DNA of 27,011 nt from positions 1-27,011 of the forward strand of contig DFYO01000068.1 of NCBI GenBank assembly GCA_002381865.1. Reading direction: 5' to 3'. This document shows positions 1 to 8,281 of the stretch, in pieces. The first letter of the stretch is position 1; each line of letters opens with the position of its first letter. The notes beneath the pieces are model-generated. The model saw nothing but the letters and a program-made list of their open reading frames with translations. It had not been told where the DNA came from and did not search any database. This DNA comes from Clostridiales bacterium UBA4080 (lineage in GTDB: Bacteria; Bacillota; Clostridia; Lachnospirales; Vallitaleaceae). The position numbers were made by a program, and so were the translations under genes.

Positions 1-805
1 TAGCATACAAAACACTCTTTTTGGCGATTATTATTATTGTGCTGGAAAAATAAAGCCATAGTAGTAAGATAATAATTCCAGTTAAGCTTCCGTACATATA
101 TGAAAAACTACCCGCGTTATTTACATATAATGAAAATAAAAAAGAAAGAAGGTGCCAAGATATAGTCGAAAAAATAGCGCCAGGCATTACGTCCTTAATC
201 ATAATTCTTTTGTTAGGAGAAGCGTTATAAAGCAAAATAAAGAATAAAAAGCTTAGAACAATTGAAGTGATAAATCTAATAGAATCAATTGTATAGGTCC
301 ATTGAGCTAGAAAGGGAATGTGGAAAAACATAAAATCCAGTATCCTTTTCCCAAAAACTATGAAAGCTAGAGTAATAATTATAATTACCGCAAAAGCAAT
401 AGTATAAACTAATGAAAGAAAACGAAGATATATATACGAACGAGTTTCCTTTTCTCTATACGCCATATTGAGTCCGCCAATAATTGCCATAATTCCCTTA
501 GATGATGCCCAAAGAGTTGCGATTATTGCAATAGAAATAATTGATGCGGAACGGTTAATACTAGAAATATCAGCAATTATGTAGTTGATTACAGAAAGAA
601 TTTCAGGAGGAAAGCTCTGCGTCAGCATATTTATACTGTCTGTAGTGTCTAGTGTAATATGACTGAATATTTCCATTGTAAAAATGATAAAAGGAAATAT
701 TGACAAAAGAAGAAAAAACGCTAGTTTTGCAGACCATGCAGAAATATCATCTGTCTGTAAACGATATAATAATTCCTTGAAAAAAGACTTTGTTTTATGT
801 TCCAA
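1..805 (-). CDS. YihY/BrkB-family inner-membrane protein, partial (C-terminus beyond the window)
   Basis: About 268 residues are visible. The gene starts at a TTG at 803-805 behind an AGAGAGGTGG ribosome binding site that overlaps the stop of the upstream aminotransferase gene. The protein has about six hydrophobic segments, with the family-like stretches LLLSIFPFIIF near the N-terminus, GIMAIIGGLNMAYRE in the middle and GSLTGIIILLLWLYFSS near the cut end. These are typical of the YihY (formerly called RNase BN/BrkB) polytopic membrane family, whose function is poorly defined. Placement directly behind the aminotransferase gene suggests co-transcription on the minus strand. The last visible residues (AKKSVLYA) differ from the GAEINA-type sequence usual here, and the window ends before this can be resolved. 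The family call is fairly secure; no specific role is claimed. Confidence 0.8.
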   Translation of the reverse strand, partial: MEHKTKSFFKELLYRLQTDDISAWSAKLAFFLLLSIFPFIIFTMEIFSHITLDTTDSINMLTQSFPPEILSVINYIIADISSINRSASIISIAIIATLWASSKGIMAIIGGLNMAYREKETRSYIYLRFLSLVYTIAFAVIIIITLAFIVFGKRILDFMFFHIPFLAQWTYTIDSIRFITSIVLSFLFFILLYNASPNKRIMIKDVMPGAIFSTISWHLLSFLFSLYVNNAGSFSYMYGSLTGIIILLLWLYFSSTIIIIAKKSVLYA

Positions 806-820
806 AATTCCACCTCTCTA

Positions 821-1918
821 TCAATTGCGATTTTCAGTCATTATTGTATAGATTTCCTTCATAAGAAAATCATTATCTTCAGAAGACAAGAAACAAAATC
901 TGAAATAATAAGAATCTAAGAACGGGAAGGTAGAAGCATCTCGTATCATCAGCTTTTTTTTGAGTAATTTGTAAAAAAGCACGGAGGAGGTTATCTCGGG
1001 CAACAAGCTTTTTACTAGAACAAAGTTTGCATCGGGTTCAACAAAATCAACAAAATCCCATTCGTTTAATAATGCAGTGATTTTTTTGCGTTCAGCAGCA
1101 ATATGATTACGAGTCTTATTGATATAGTCTGTATCCTGCAACATTAGCTCTCCTGCATAGGCTGCAAGTGCATTAATAGTCCAAGGGTTTTTTACCGAAT
1201 TAATTTTAGAATGAAGTTCACTATTGCTTGAAACAGAATAGCCAAGTCTAAGGCCAGGAGCCGCAAAAAACTTTGAAACACCACGAATAACCATAATATT
1301 ATCATAATGCGAAGTTAAAGAAACAGAAGATACATCTTCAATCGAATCTGAAAATTCCACATAGGTCTCATCTACAAGCACAAAGATTTTTTTCTCTTTA
1401 CAATATTTGAGAATTTGCTCCATTTCTTTTGTGGTAATAGCTGTTGAGGTTGGGTTATTTGGGTTACATATTACTAGAAGATCAACATCCTTAGATAGAT
1501 AGCTTTTTAAGCTCTCAATATCAATCTTAAAGCGGGTGGCCTCATTCAATACATAATAGCTTATGGAGCCTCCGGTCAGCTTGATTTCTCTTTCGTATTC
1601 AGAATAGGTAGGGCCTATTATTACAGAATTTTTTGGAGATACAGCTTTGATACACAGGGAAATAAGCTCTGTTGAACCATTTCCAACCATGATATGTTCA
1701 GGGTTTGCGTTAGCATAAAGACCTATTGAAGCTCGAAGGCTTGTATAATCGCGATCTGGATATGAAGCTATTAATTCGATTTTTTGTGGCAAATAAGTTG
1801 TAATATATGAGGAAAGGCCAAGTGGATTAACATTTGAACTATAATTGATAATAGTTTCTTTTTTAATACCATATGCAGCTTCTATTTTTTCTAAGTCACT
1901 TCCATGAAAATTTGTCAT
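821..1918 (-). CDS. Class I/II PLP aminotransferase, CobD-like (threonine-phosphate decarboxylase) or HisC-like
   Basis: This is a 365-aa fold-type I PLP enzyme. The N-terminal HGSDLEKIEAAYG and NYSSNVNPLG segments resemble CobD, which decarboxylates L-threonine O-3-phosphate to aminopropanol phosphate for cobalamin synthesis. Further family features are YPDRDYTSLR, GNGSTELI, NPNNPTS, the DETY motif, and SKFFAAPGLRLGY, whose Lys216 should form the Schiff base. CobD and histidinol-phosphate aminotransferase (HisC) are close relatives, and motifs alone do not separate them cleanly; the N-terminus favours CobD. No other cobalamin or histidine gene is in the window, so the role is not confirmed by context. 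The ATG start follows AGAAAGGAAAC. It lies upstream of the YihY-like gene with a gap of about 15 bases and is read divergently from the Hsp70 cluster. Confidence 0.75.
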   Translation of the reverse strand: MTNFHGSDLEKIEAAYGIKKETIINYSSNVNPLGLSSYITTYLPQKIELIASYPDRDYTSLRASIGLYANANPEHIMVGNGSTELISLCIKAVSPKNSVIIGPTYSEYEREIKLTGGSISYYVLNEATRFKIDIESLKSYLSKDVDLLVICNPNNPTSTAITTKEMEQILKYCKEKKIFVLVDETYVEFSDSIEDVSSVSLTSHYDNIMVIRGVSKFFAAPGLRLGYSVSSNSELHSKINSVKNPWTINALAAYAGELMLQDTDYINKTRNHIAAERKKITALLNEWDFVDFVEPDANFVLVKSLLPEITSSVLFYKLLKKKLMIRDASTFPFLDSYYFRFCFLSSEDNDFLMKEIYTIMTENRN

Positions 1919-1948
1919 AAGTTTCCTTTCTCTGTATAAAAATTAATG

Positions 1949-1977
1949 TTATAATCATATTATAGCTTTTTTATAGT
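1949..1977 (+). promoter_or_regulatory. Possible promoter for the Hsp70 cluster
   Basis: TTATAA (1949-1954) and TATAGT (1972-1977) lie 17 bases apart, 35 bases before the first gene of the cluster. The -10 matches five of six consensus bases and the -35 about four of six. A perfect TATAAT at 1950-1955 is an alternative -10 but lacks a good -35. No CIRCE-like inverted repeat (HrcA operator) is visible, so ordinary class I heat-shock control is not indicated. Confidence 0.35.
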
Positions 1978-1986
1978 AAAAATCAA
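1959..1986 (-). promoter_or_regulatory. Probable sigma-A promoter for the cobD-like/yihY-like pair
   Basis: Read on the minus strand, TTGATT (1981-1986) and a perfect TATAAT (1959-1964) are separated by 16 bases, about 40 bases upstream of the ATG at 1918. This is a good match to the sigma-A consensus. It overlaps the likely promoter of the divergent Hsp70 cluster. Confidence 0.6.
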
Positions 1987-2011
1987 TAAACAAAATGAGG
2001 CATCGCCGAAG

Positions 2012-4801
2012 ATGAAGCATGGACTTGAGGATTTAATAGGAAAAGACTATCTGCTGGAAATACCAATGCCTGTAATTTCAATAGGAGAGATTACAATATT
2101 GGTTGAAAAGCCAGGGAAGATATCCGGAAGTTTTAAAATTGTTAATGCAAGAGAAACTTGCTTTAGAGCAATTGTTGAAACAAAAAACAATCTGCTTATT
2201 ATTGGCACGCCCTTTGTTGAGGGTACGGATGAAGACATACACTATTATTATGAATGTAGTGAGGTGTTTAACAATTCAATTAAAACAGACTGTATAATTA
2301 TCACATATAATGGCGGAGAGATAACCATACCAGTAAAAATACAAATTCAAAAGCCTTTAACAATCGAAAAAAAGCCCTTGCTGATTAAAAAATTAATTAG
2401 CAGTATTATTGAAATGGAAACAGATAAAGAAAGCTATAATCCTGAACAAGCTGGAAAACTGTTTTTTGTCAATAATACAGGAAGGGAATTAAGAATAGAT
2501 TTACTTGAGGAAAATGGATATATTCAATTTAAGGAAACAAGCTTTTGGCTTAAAAAGGATAAAACAATAGATTTTTCCTTTAAAATACCTAAAATAGACA
2601 GGATCATAGGCAAGATACCTTTAAAAGCTAATCCAGAGGTTGAATTGCCTTTTTCAATAATATATGAAAATCGTGAGATATGCAGAATTAATAAAAGCAT
2701 TACTATTACAGAGCTATATGCAGTAGAATCAGATGTTATTATTGAATCTGTAAGGCTTTTTAGAAGTGTTAGCGTTCAGTTTTACAGAGAACTTACAGAT
2801 TACCTTATATCAAATCAAAAATATAAGCTTTCAGATGTGGTTTTTGAGCAATTAAAAGGTATGATTTTTTATGATAAGACAAATGTTGAGCTTAGATTAT
2901 TGTATTGCTTGCTTTTGATAGAACACAATAAAAAAGATAAAGCCTTGCAGGAAATAAGCAATATCGATCGATTTATCATTTATTATGACAATAAAAGTAT
3001 GCCGGTTAGCGATATTCTGCTTGCGTTTCTGGAGTTGATTAAAGAGGATGATATAACCTATTATTTGTCAAGATGGAAGCTGAAAAACAAGGCTGACTAT
3101 TTAAAGATTATGTTTAAAAATAGATATCTTGTAAACTATTACAATAGGTATGAGGATTATAAAAAAATATTTGAAATGGGAATTAAAACTAGAATTTTAT
3201 TTGCTGAAAGCAGTGCTGCTATAAATAATAATCCATTTATTCCGGTGGAGGAGGACAAATTTTATAAGTCACTTTTGGCATGGTCGATAAGGAATAATTG
3301 TTTAGGGTCGAAATGGAACAAAAGAATAGAGGCAAATGTAGAGCTTTTGATTGAATATAATAATGTAAGCGATTATATTATCAGAAGTCTGTATTTTTCA
3401 GAATCAAATAAAGCAATATTAGCTTTGGCAGCAGGCTTTTATGTTAAAAACAAATATAAGGATGAATATTCAAGAGAAATATTTGAAAGAGCTCTTCAAG
3501 AGAGATGCAGAATTCTTGGGCTGGAAAGGGCTTATATTTTGGCGTCCTATAATTGCAATAAGCTAATTAAGGTTGAAGAAATAAGAACAAATTTCAAGCT
3601 AGAGGAATTAGAGGAAAAAGAGGCAGAATTCTTTTTGTTAAATTGTGTTATTCAAAAGGAAAAAAATAAAGGTATTGTATACTATTATGAAAAGGAAATA
3701 TCCGAGATTTCAACAAAGTATTTTACAAATCCACTAATCAGGCTATCAAAAGATGAAAAACGAAATTATATATATCATTTAATTGAAAGCAAAGAATATC
3801 ATGCTCTGTGGAGCTTAATTGAGTATAATAGATTAGCTGATGTTGAATTGACAATAAGAACTGAGATAGTCGCACTGCTAGCAGAATATGATTTGCATAA
3901 AGCAAAGGGATTTGCCAGAGAACTATATGCTGATGGAGTGAGAAAAGAGATTATATTGCAAATTATTGCTGAGGATTTCAAAGGGACTACAGAGGAATAT
4001 GTTCAACTGAAAAATGATTTTGATAAAAAAAGGCTTTTTTCTTCTGCTTTATCAAGAAATCTCGTTATTAAAGGAATTATTACAAGGAAAATGCAAACTG
4101 AAATTATTGAGGCATATATTCAATATAAAGAACGAACAGAACAAACAGATTTAGATGAGCATCTAAACAGTTTTATTGCAGGGCAAATATTGATAGAGGG
4201 AGTGATGCCTTCGCCAAAAGTAATAAAACATCTGGAGCTTATTACAAATGAAGAAAATGTGCTTATTGAGCTATCATTACTCAAGGCTTATATTAAGCAT
4301 AAGCCTGTTGATCTTGAAATTATTAAGCATAAACTTGAAAGACTTATTCAGAAGGATATTGTATTTTCATGGTTTGAGGAGCTTATGCCATTAGATTATC
4401 TAGGTGAAAGTATTCAAATCAGACAATTTTTTGAATATAGTAGCAAGGTGGGAAAAAGTATATTTTTTAACTATAGATTTGAAGATCAATTTGAGTATAA
4501 AAAGCTTCAAATGAAGCATGTGGCTTTAGGACTATATATTGTTAACCTTATTATGTTTTATAATGAAGAAATACAGTATTATATTGAGGAAACAGACCAA
4601 TTGGGGAACAATGACATAAAAATCAGTCAAAGCTTTAAGAAGAAAGATTTACCGGAAATACAGGGGACAGAAAGCTTAATTGATATTATTAATACAATTG
4701 AAGTCAGCAGGGAGTTTAAAGATGAGATAAGCCTGGAAAAAACAGCTATGCATTATTTGAAGATATGCAATAAAGAGATAGAAGATATGAGTATATTATG
4801 A
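2012..4801 (+). CDS. Large protein with N-terminal beta-sandwich domains and a long helical-repeat region; first gene of the Hsp70 cluster
   Basis: This 929-aa protein has no signal peptide and no membrane segment. Residues ~1-115 and ~125-220 look like two Ig-like beta-sandwich domains (alternating hydrophobic strands, such as ITILVEKPGKISGSFKI and AGKLFFVNNTGRELRIDLLE). Residues ~240-929 are rich in short amphipathic helices and resemble a TPR- or HEAT-like solenoid (e.g. KALQEISNIDRFIIYYDN). I do not recognise a named family with certainty. From memory it is like clostridial proteins filed under a domain of unknown function (possibly DUF5717) found beside Hsp70 genes; this is unverified. 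The ATG is preceded by GAGG 11 bases upstream. Thirteen bases separate it from the Hsp70 gene downstream, so it is probably co-transcribed. A substrate-binding or scaffold role is inference only. Confidence 0.8.
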   Translation: MKHGLEDLIGKDYLLEIPMPVISIGEITILVEKPGKISGSFKIVNARETCFRAIVETKNNLLIIGTPFVEGTDEDIHYYYECSEVFNNSIKTDCIIITYNGGEITIPVKIQIQKPLTIEKKPLLIKKLISSIIEMETDKESYNPEQAGKLFFVNNTGRELRIDLLEENGYIQFKETSFWLKKDKTIDFSFKIPKIDRIIGKIPLKANPEVELPFSIIYENREICRINKSITITELYAVESDVIIESVRLFRSVSVQFYRELTDYLISNQKYKLSDVVFEQLKGMIFYDKTNVELRLLYCLLLIEHNKKDKALQEISNIDRFIIYYDNKSMPVSDILLAFLELIKEDDITYYLSRWKLKNKADYLKIMFKNRYLVNYYNRYEDYKKIFEMGIKTRILFAESSAAINNNPFIPVEEDKFYKSLLAWSIRNNCLGSKWNKRIEANVELLIEYNNVSDYIIRSLYFSESNKAILALAAGFYVKNKYKDEYSREIFERALQERCRILGLERAYILASYNCNKLIKVEEIRTNFKLEELEEKEAEFFLLNCVIQKEKNKGIVYYYEKEISEISTKYFTNPLIRLSKDEKRNYIYHLIESKEYHALWSLIEYNRLADVELTIRTEIVALLAEYDLHKAKGFARELYADGVRKEIILQIIAEDFKGTTEEYVQLKNDFDKKRLFSSALSRNLVIKGIITRKMQTEIIEAYIQYKERTEQTDLDEHLNSFIAGQILIEGVMPSPKVIKHLELITNEENVLIELSLLKAYIKHKPVDLEIIKHKLERLIQKDIVFSWFEELMPLDYLGESIQIRQFFEYSSKVGKSIFFNYRFEDQFEYKKLQMKHVALGLYIVNLIMFYNEEIQYYIEETDQLGNNDIKISQSFKKKDLPEIQGTESLIDIINTIEVSREFKDEISLEKTAMHYLKICNKEIEDMSIL

Positions 4802-4814
4802 GGAGGATATTATC

Positions 4815-6482
4815 ATGGGAAGGCTGGGAATGGAAACAGAAAAAGGATTGTATCTGGGAATAGACTTTGGAACGACGAACTCTGTAGTAAGTATATATAA
4901 CTATGACGGCGATGAAGTTTTTACAGTAGGCTTTGATGGGGCTAATATTTTGCCAAGTGCAGTTTTGTTTGAAAAGGGGGAGGATGATAAGCTAAATAAT
5001 ATTTTTGGCATATTAGCCAAGGAAGGAGCAATAATTTATCCTGAGAGCACTGTTTTGTCTGTAAAAAGAATGATTGCTGCAGAACAAAGTGTTAAAGTAA
5101 CAGTTGATAAGGAGCAATATGAGTTTAAGCCCGAAGCTATTGCTGCCCTTATACTTAGATATATAAAAGAGCAAGCAGACGCGTTTGTTAGAGAACAGCT
5201 AAAGGCATCTGGAGAATTTTCGGGATGTGTAATTACAGTTCCTGCAAATTCATCTGATAAGCATAAGAAAAAGATGAAAGAGGCTGCAGTAATAGCAGGA
5301 TTTCAAGAGGAATCGGTATTTTTAAGGCTAGAACCAGCAGCAGCAGCGCTGACCTACGCACAGAATCTTGATGAAAGCAGAACTGTTATGGTTTATGATT
5401 TTGGGGGTGGAACCTTTGATGCTTGTGTATTAGATATAAAATGCATTGAAAATGATGAACCAGTTATTTCAATCCTTGCTACTAATGGTGACAGCTATCT
5501 TGGCGGCAATGATATGGATAAGGTCATAATGGATATAATATATGAAGAATTTGTCAAACAAACAGAGAATAACTTCGATTTGTTTGATTTATCAAAGGAT
5601 GATGGTATATCAATTAAAAGTAAAAAAATGGCTGTTATGAGGCTGGGACAGGTTGCAAATCAGGCAAAGGAAAGATTGTCAACGGTTGCTTCGACAAAAG
5701 TAGTTCTTTCACCTTTTTTATTGGAACCGCATCCTGTGAATATTAATATTGATATATCACGTGACGATTTTTTGAATCATAAGCGAATTCATAGAATGGA
5801 TGATATTGAAGAAATATTTGTTAAAATGCAGGGGAAGTCACCGTTAGATATAATAGAGGAAACCGTAAAAACAATTGAAAGCTGCCTTGAGCTTTCAGGC
5901 AAACAAAGACAAGAAATTGATGATATTGTTCTTGTTGGAGGAACATCGTCAATGCCTAGTGTTTCAGACCGAATAAAGGATTATTTCCAAAAGGAGCCCT
6001 TCAAATCAGCAATTAGTCCGGCATTAAGCATTTCTGCAGGAGCTGCGTATTATTGTCACCAAATTATGCTTCCTAATCAGGCAGGAGCAAAGGTGGTAGA
6101 AAAAACAGTACATCCGCTGGGTATAGAGCTTTCAGGCAGGAGATTTTTAGAGGTGGTTAGCAGAGATATTGAAATTCCGTTAGAAGGACTTGTCATAGAA
6201 GCGCCCGCTTTACTTGAGACAAACTTTGATGATTTGACAAGCATGGCAATTGCTGTGTACGAGGCTACAATGTCCGATACAAAGGGAGTTAACTTTGTTT
6301 ATGAAAAAGGAATGAAAAGATTAGGAGGAACAACGCTAAGAGGTATTCCGCAAAATAAAAAGGGTGAAGAAAAGGTAAGAGTTGTTTTTACAATTACTCA
6401 GGATAATGTGCTTACAGTAGAGGCAAAATGCATGAACGAAGAAGGGACTATTACAAGGCTTTCAGTAGACAAAATGTATTAA
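4815..6482 (+). CDS. Hsp70-family protein A (DnaK-like ATPase without helical lid)
   Basis: This 555-aa protein carries the Hsp70 nucleotide-binding domain at residues ~11-420. The phosphate-1 loop is GIDFGTTNSVV (Asp17), with SVKRM (Lys84) in the position of the catalytic lysine. The conserved glutamate is Glu173 in LEPAAAA, phosphate-2 is YDFGGGTFD (194-202), and the adenosine motif is LVGGTSSMPSV. These residues suggest an active ATPase. Residues ~428-555 form a short beta-type substrate-binding domain beginning HPLGIEL. The usual hydrophobic linker before it is not conserved, and the helical lid is absent (E. coli DnaK is 638 aa). The start at 4815 follows AGGAGG; Met6 is an alternative. 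It is not the housekeeping DnaK: its length and linker differ, and dnaJ, grpE and hrcA are not next to it. Substrates are unknown. Confidence 0.92.
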   Translation: MGRLGMETEKGLYLGIDFGTTNSVVSIYNYDGDEVFTVGFDGANILPSAVLFEKGEDDKLNNIFGILAKEGAIIYPESTVLSVKRMIAAEQSVKVTVDKEQYEFKPEAIAALILRYIKEQADAFVREQLKASGEFSGCVITVPANSSDKHKKKMKEAAVIAGFQEESVFLRLEPAAAALTYAQNLDESRTVMVYDFGGGTFDACVLDIKCIENDEPVISILATNGDSYLGGNDMDKVIMDIIYEEFVKQTENNFDLFDLSKDDGISIKSKKMAVMRLGQVANQAKERLSTVASTKVVLSPFLLEPHPVNINIDISRDDFLNHKRIHRMDDIEEIFVKMQGKSPLDIIEETVKTIESCLELSGKQRQEIDDIVLVGGTSSMPSVSDRIKDYFQKEPFKSAISPALSISAGAAYYCHQIMLPNQAGAKVVEKTVHPLGIELSGRRFLEVVSRDIEIPLEGLVIEAPALLETNFDDLTSMAIAVYEATMSDTKGVNFVYEKGMKRLGGTTLRGIPQNKKGEEKVRVVFTITQDNVLTVEAKCMNEEGTITRLSVDKMY

Positions 6483-6496
6483 TGGGGGAAAAAAAT

Positions 6497-8209
6497 ATGT
6501 ATGAGTTTATTAAAGAAAAGGAACTTGATCAGGCATTATTGGATTTGATAATCAGCAAAAAAAAATTTGAGGAAAGATTTTTAGAGATTGTAATTAAACA
6601 GCTAGAAAATGAATCAAGTATGTTTTTGTTTAATTATAAGTGGGAACTGGATTATTTAAATGGCTTTAAGGTGCTTGAGGATTTACACGTTTTTAATGAG
6701 GATATCAAAGCTATATATTTAAAAGGTATAACACTTTTTAATAAAAATCTGGATAGGTTTTTATCAGAGGAGATAAAAGAGCTTCTTTCAGGAATTATAT
6801 GGAATCTTGAGGATTTAATAGAAAAGTATCCGCCACAGCAGGAAAATAAAATTGAACTGGAAAGAATTAAGGTAACTGGATTTGCAATTGAAAATATGAA
6901 ATCACTGTTGCTTAAAGAAATTCAGATGTTTATAAGTGAAAGTCATTCTGAGGACTATATTGAATATAGTATTGATAAGGCTGCAAAGCTATTAATAGAA
7001 TATATTTTTGATAATAAGGGAAAGGAAATACAGGATATTCATCAGGCATCAATAAAAGCACTTAATATTCTTGAAAGGAGAAAGGCATTAAACACGGGGA
7101 TAATGTTTGTTTCTACTGCAAAAAAACAACTGGAAGCATATAATTCGATTAATCCCGAGGTTTTTCATGAAAGAATAAAAAATAACGCAGATATGGAGAT
7201 ATTTACAAATATTATTACAGTAATTAAGGAACTGTATTTACGCCTTGAGGAGAAAGAAAAGGAGATATATACTATTGTTAATTCAGCAAATATCTCAACA
7301 GCTATGATTGAAGAGTCTTTTTTAAGACTTAAGAATCAAGAAGAAATGATAGGTAATTTGTCAGATAATCCTGAATTTATTTCAGTAATTACGGAATACA
7401 AAGAGCATAAGTCAGTAGTATTAAAAGAACTGAATATCTCGATTTTTGATGAAATAAAAAAGTCAATTACCTTAACAGTCAATAGCATTAAAAAGGAGTC
7501 AAGGGGCTTTGAGTTTTTAAGCTGTCATATTGTTCAAGAGCTTAAGGAGATTAATAAAAAGCTGGGAAAAATTGATGCAAATCTTATCGAAAATGACGAA
7601 GAAAGAAAAATGATTAAAAGCTTAATCGAGACAATAAAATTAAAATATGAAACCGTAAAAGAAAAGGACAGCTGTTATTTGTTGGGTAAAAAAGAAGATT
7701 TTGTAAAGTTTGAAAAACAGCTATTAGATTTTAGTGTAAACTTTCAAAGTAATATTAATCAGTATTTTAATAAACTTATTATGGAATCAAAGGCTTATTT
7801 TATGGAAATACAAGAAAAGTATAATTTGGAAACCGAAAAGCTTCTGCAATACAACTTGATGAAGGACATACAATTTTTAAGAGAGGAGCTAATAAATGAA
7901 GTAATTACCTTAGAGGAACTGGTTAAATACAGCTTGCCAAAACTCGCAAAGTATAGAGAAGAAAATGCTAAAGCTATGAATTTTCATATAAAAAACGGAT
8001 ATAAAAGAATAGAAAAAAATCTTCAGCTTGCAGGTATAGAAAAAATTGAGCCATTAATTAAAGAGAAATTTAATGGCAAAGAACAGCAGGTAATTATGAT
8101 TGAGGAAGCAAAAGGACTTGATAAGGGCGAAATTGTATCTGTTCATACAAAAGGCTATAAGCTTAAAGAATATATTTTAGCAAGAGCAAATGTAGTTGTA
8201 GCAGGTTGA
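6497..8209 (+). CDS. Unrecognised helical/coiled-coil protein of the Hsp70 cluster
   Basis: I do not recognise this 570-aa protein. It is almost entirely alpha-helical by composition (many E, K, I, L and N; few Gly or Pro), with likely coiled-coil stretches around residues ~240-300 and ~340-480. There is no signal peptide, membrane segment or catalytic motif. The open frame extends back to 6428, but GGGGGAA lies seven bases before the ATG at 6497, so the protein probably begins MYEFIKEKELDQ. An alternative ATG at 6482 overlaps the upstream stop. Its position between two Hsp70-type genes suggests a partner: an adaptor, a nucleotide-exchange or J-like regulator, or a scaffold. No HPD motif of J-proteins is visible, so a classical DnaJ is ruled out. 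Confidence 0.8.
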   Translation: MYEFIKEKELDQALLDLIISKKKFEERFLEIVIKQLENESSMFLFNYKWELDYLNGFKVLEDLHVFNEDIKAIYLKGITLFNKNLDRFLSEEIKELLSGIIWNLEDLIEKYPPQQENKIELERIKVTGFAIENMKSLLLKEIQMFISESHSEDYIEYSIDKAAKLLIEYIFDNKGKEIQDIHQASIKALNILERRKALNTGIMFVSTAKKQLEAYNSINPEVFHERIKNNADMEIFTNIITVIKELYLRLEEKEKEIYTIVNSANISTAMIEESFLRLKNQEEMIGNLSDNPEFISVITEYKEHKSVVLKELNISIFDEIKKSITLTVNSIKKESRGFEFLSCHIVQELKEINKKLGKIDANLIENDEERKMIKSLIETIKLKYETVKEKDSCYLLGKKEDFVKFEKQLLDFSVNFQSNINQYFNKLIMESKAYFMEIQEKYNLETEKLLQYNLMKDIQFLREELINEVITLEELVKYSLPKLAKYREENAKAMNFHIKNGYKRIEKNLQLAGIEKIEPLIKEKFNGKEQQVIMIEEAKGLDKGEIVSVHTKGYKLKEYILARANVVVAG

Positions 8210-8281
8210 ATTATTAATTAAGTCAATTAAGTGTATTATTATAGAACAAGAAAATATCATTTACTTATAAAGGGAAGCAAT

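Noticed and set aside
2103..2297. 64-codon plus-strand frame inside the first cluster gene
   Set aside because: It is out of frame within a clearly coding gene and has no plausible ribosome binding site.
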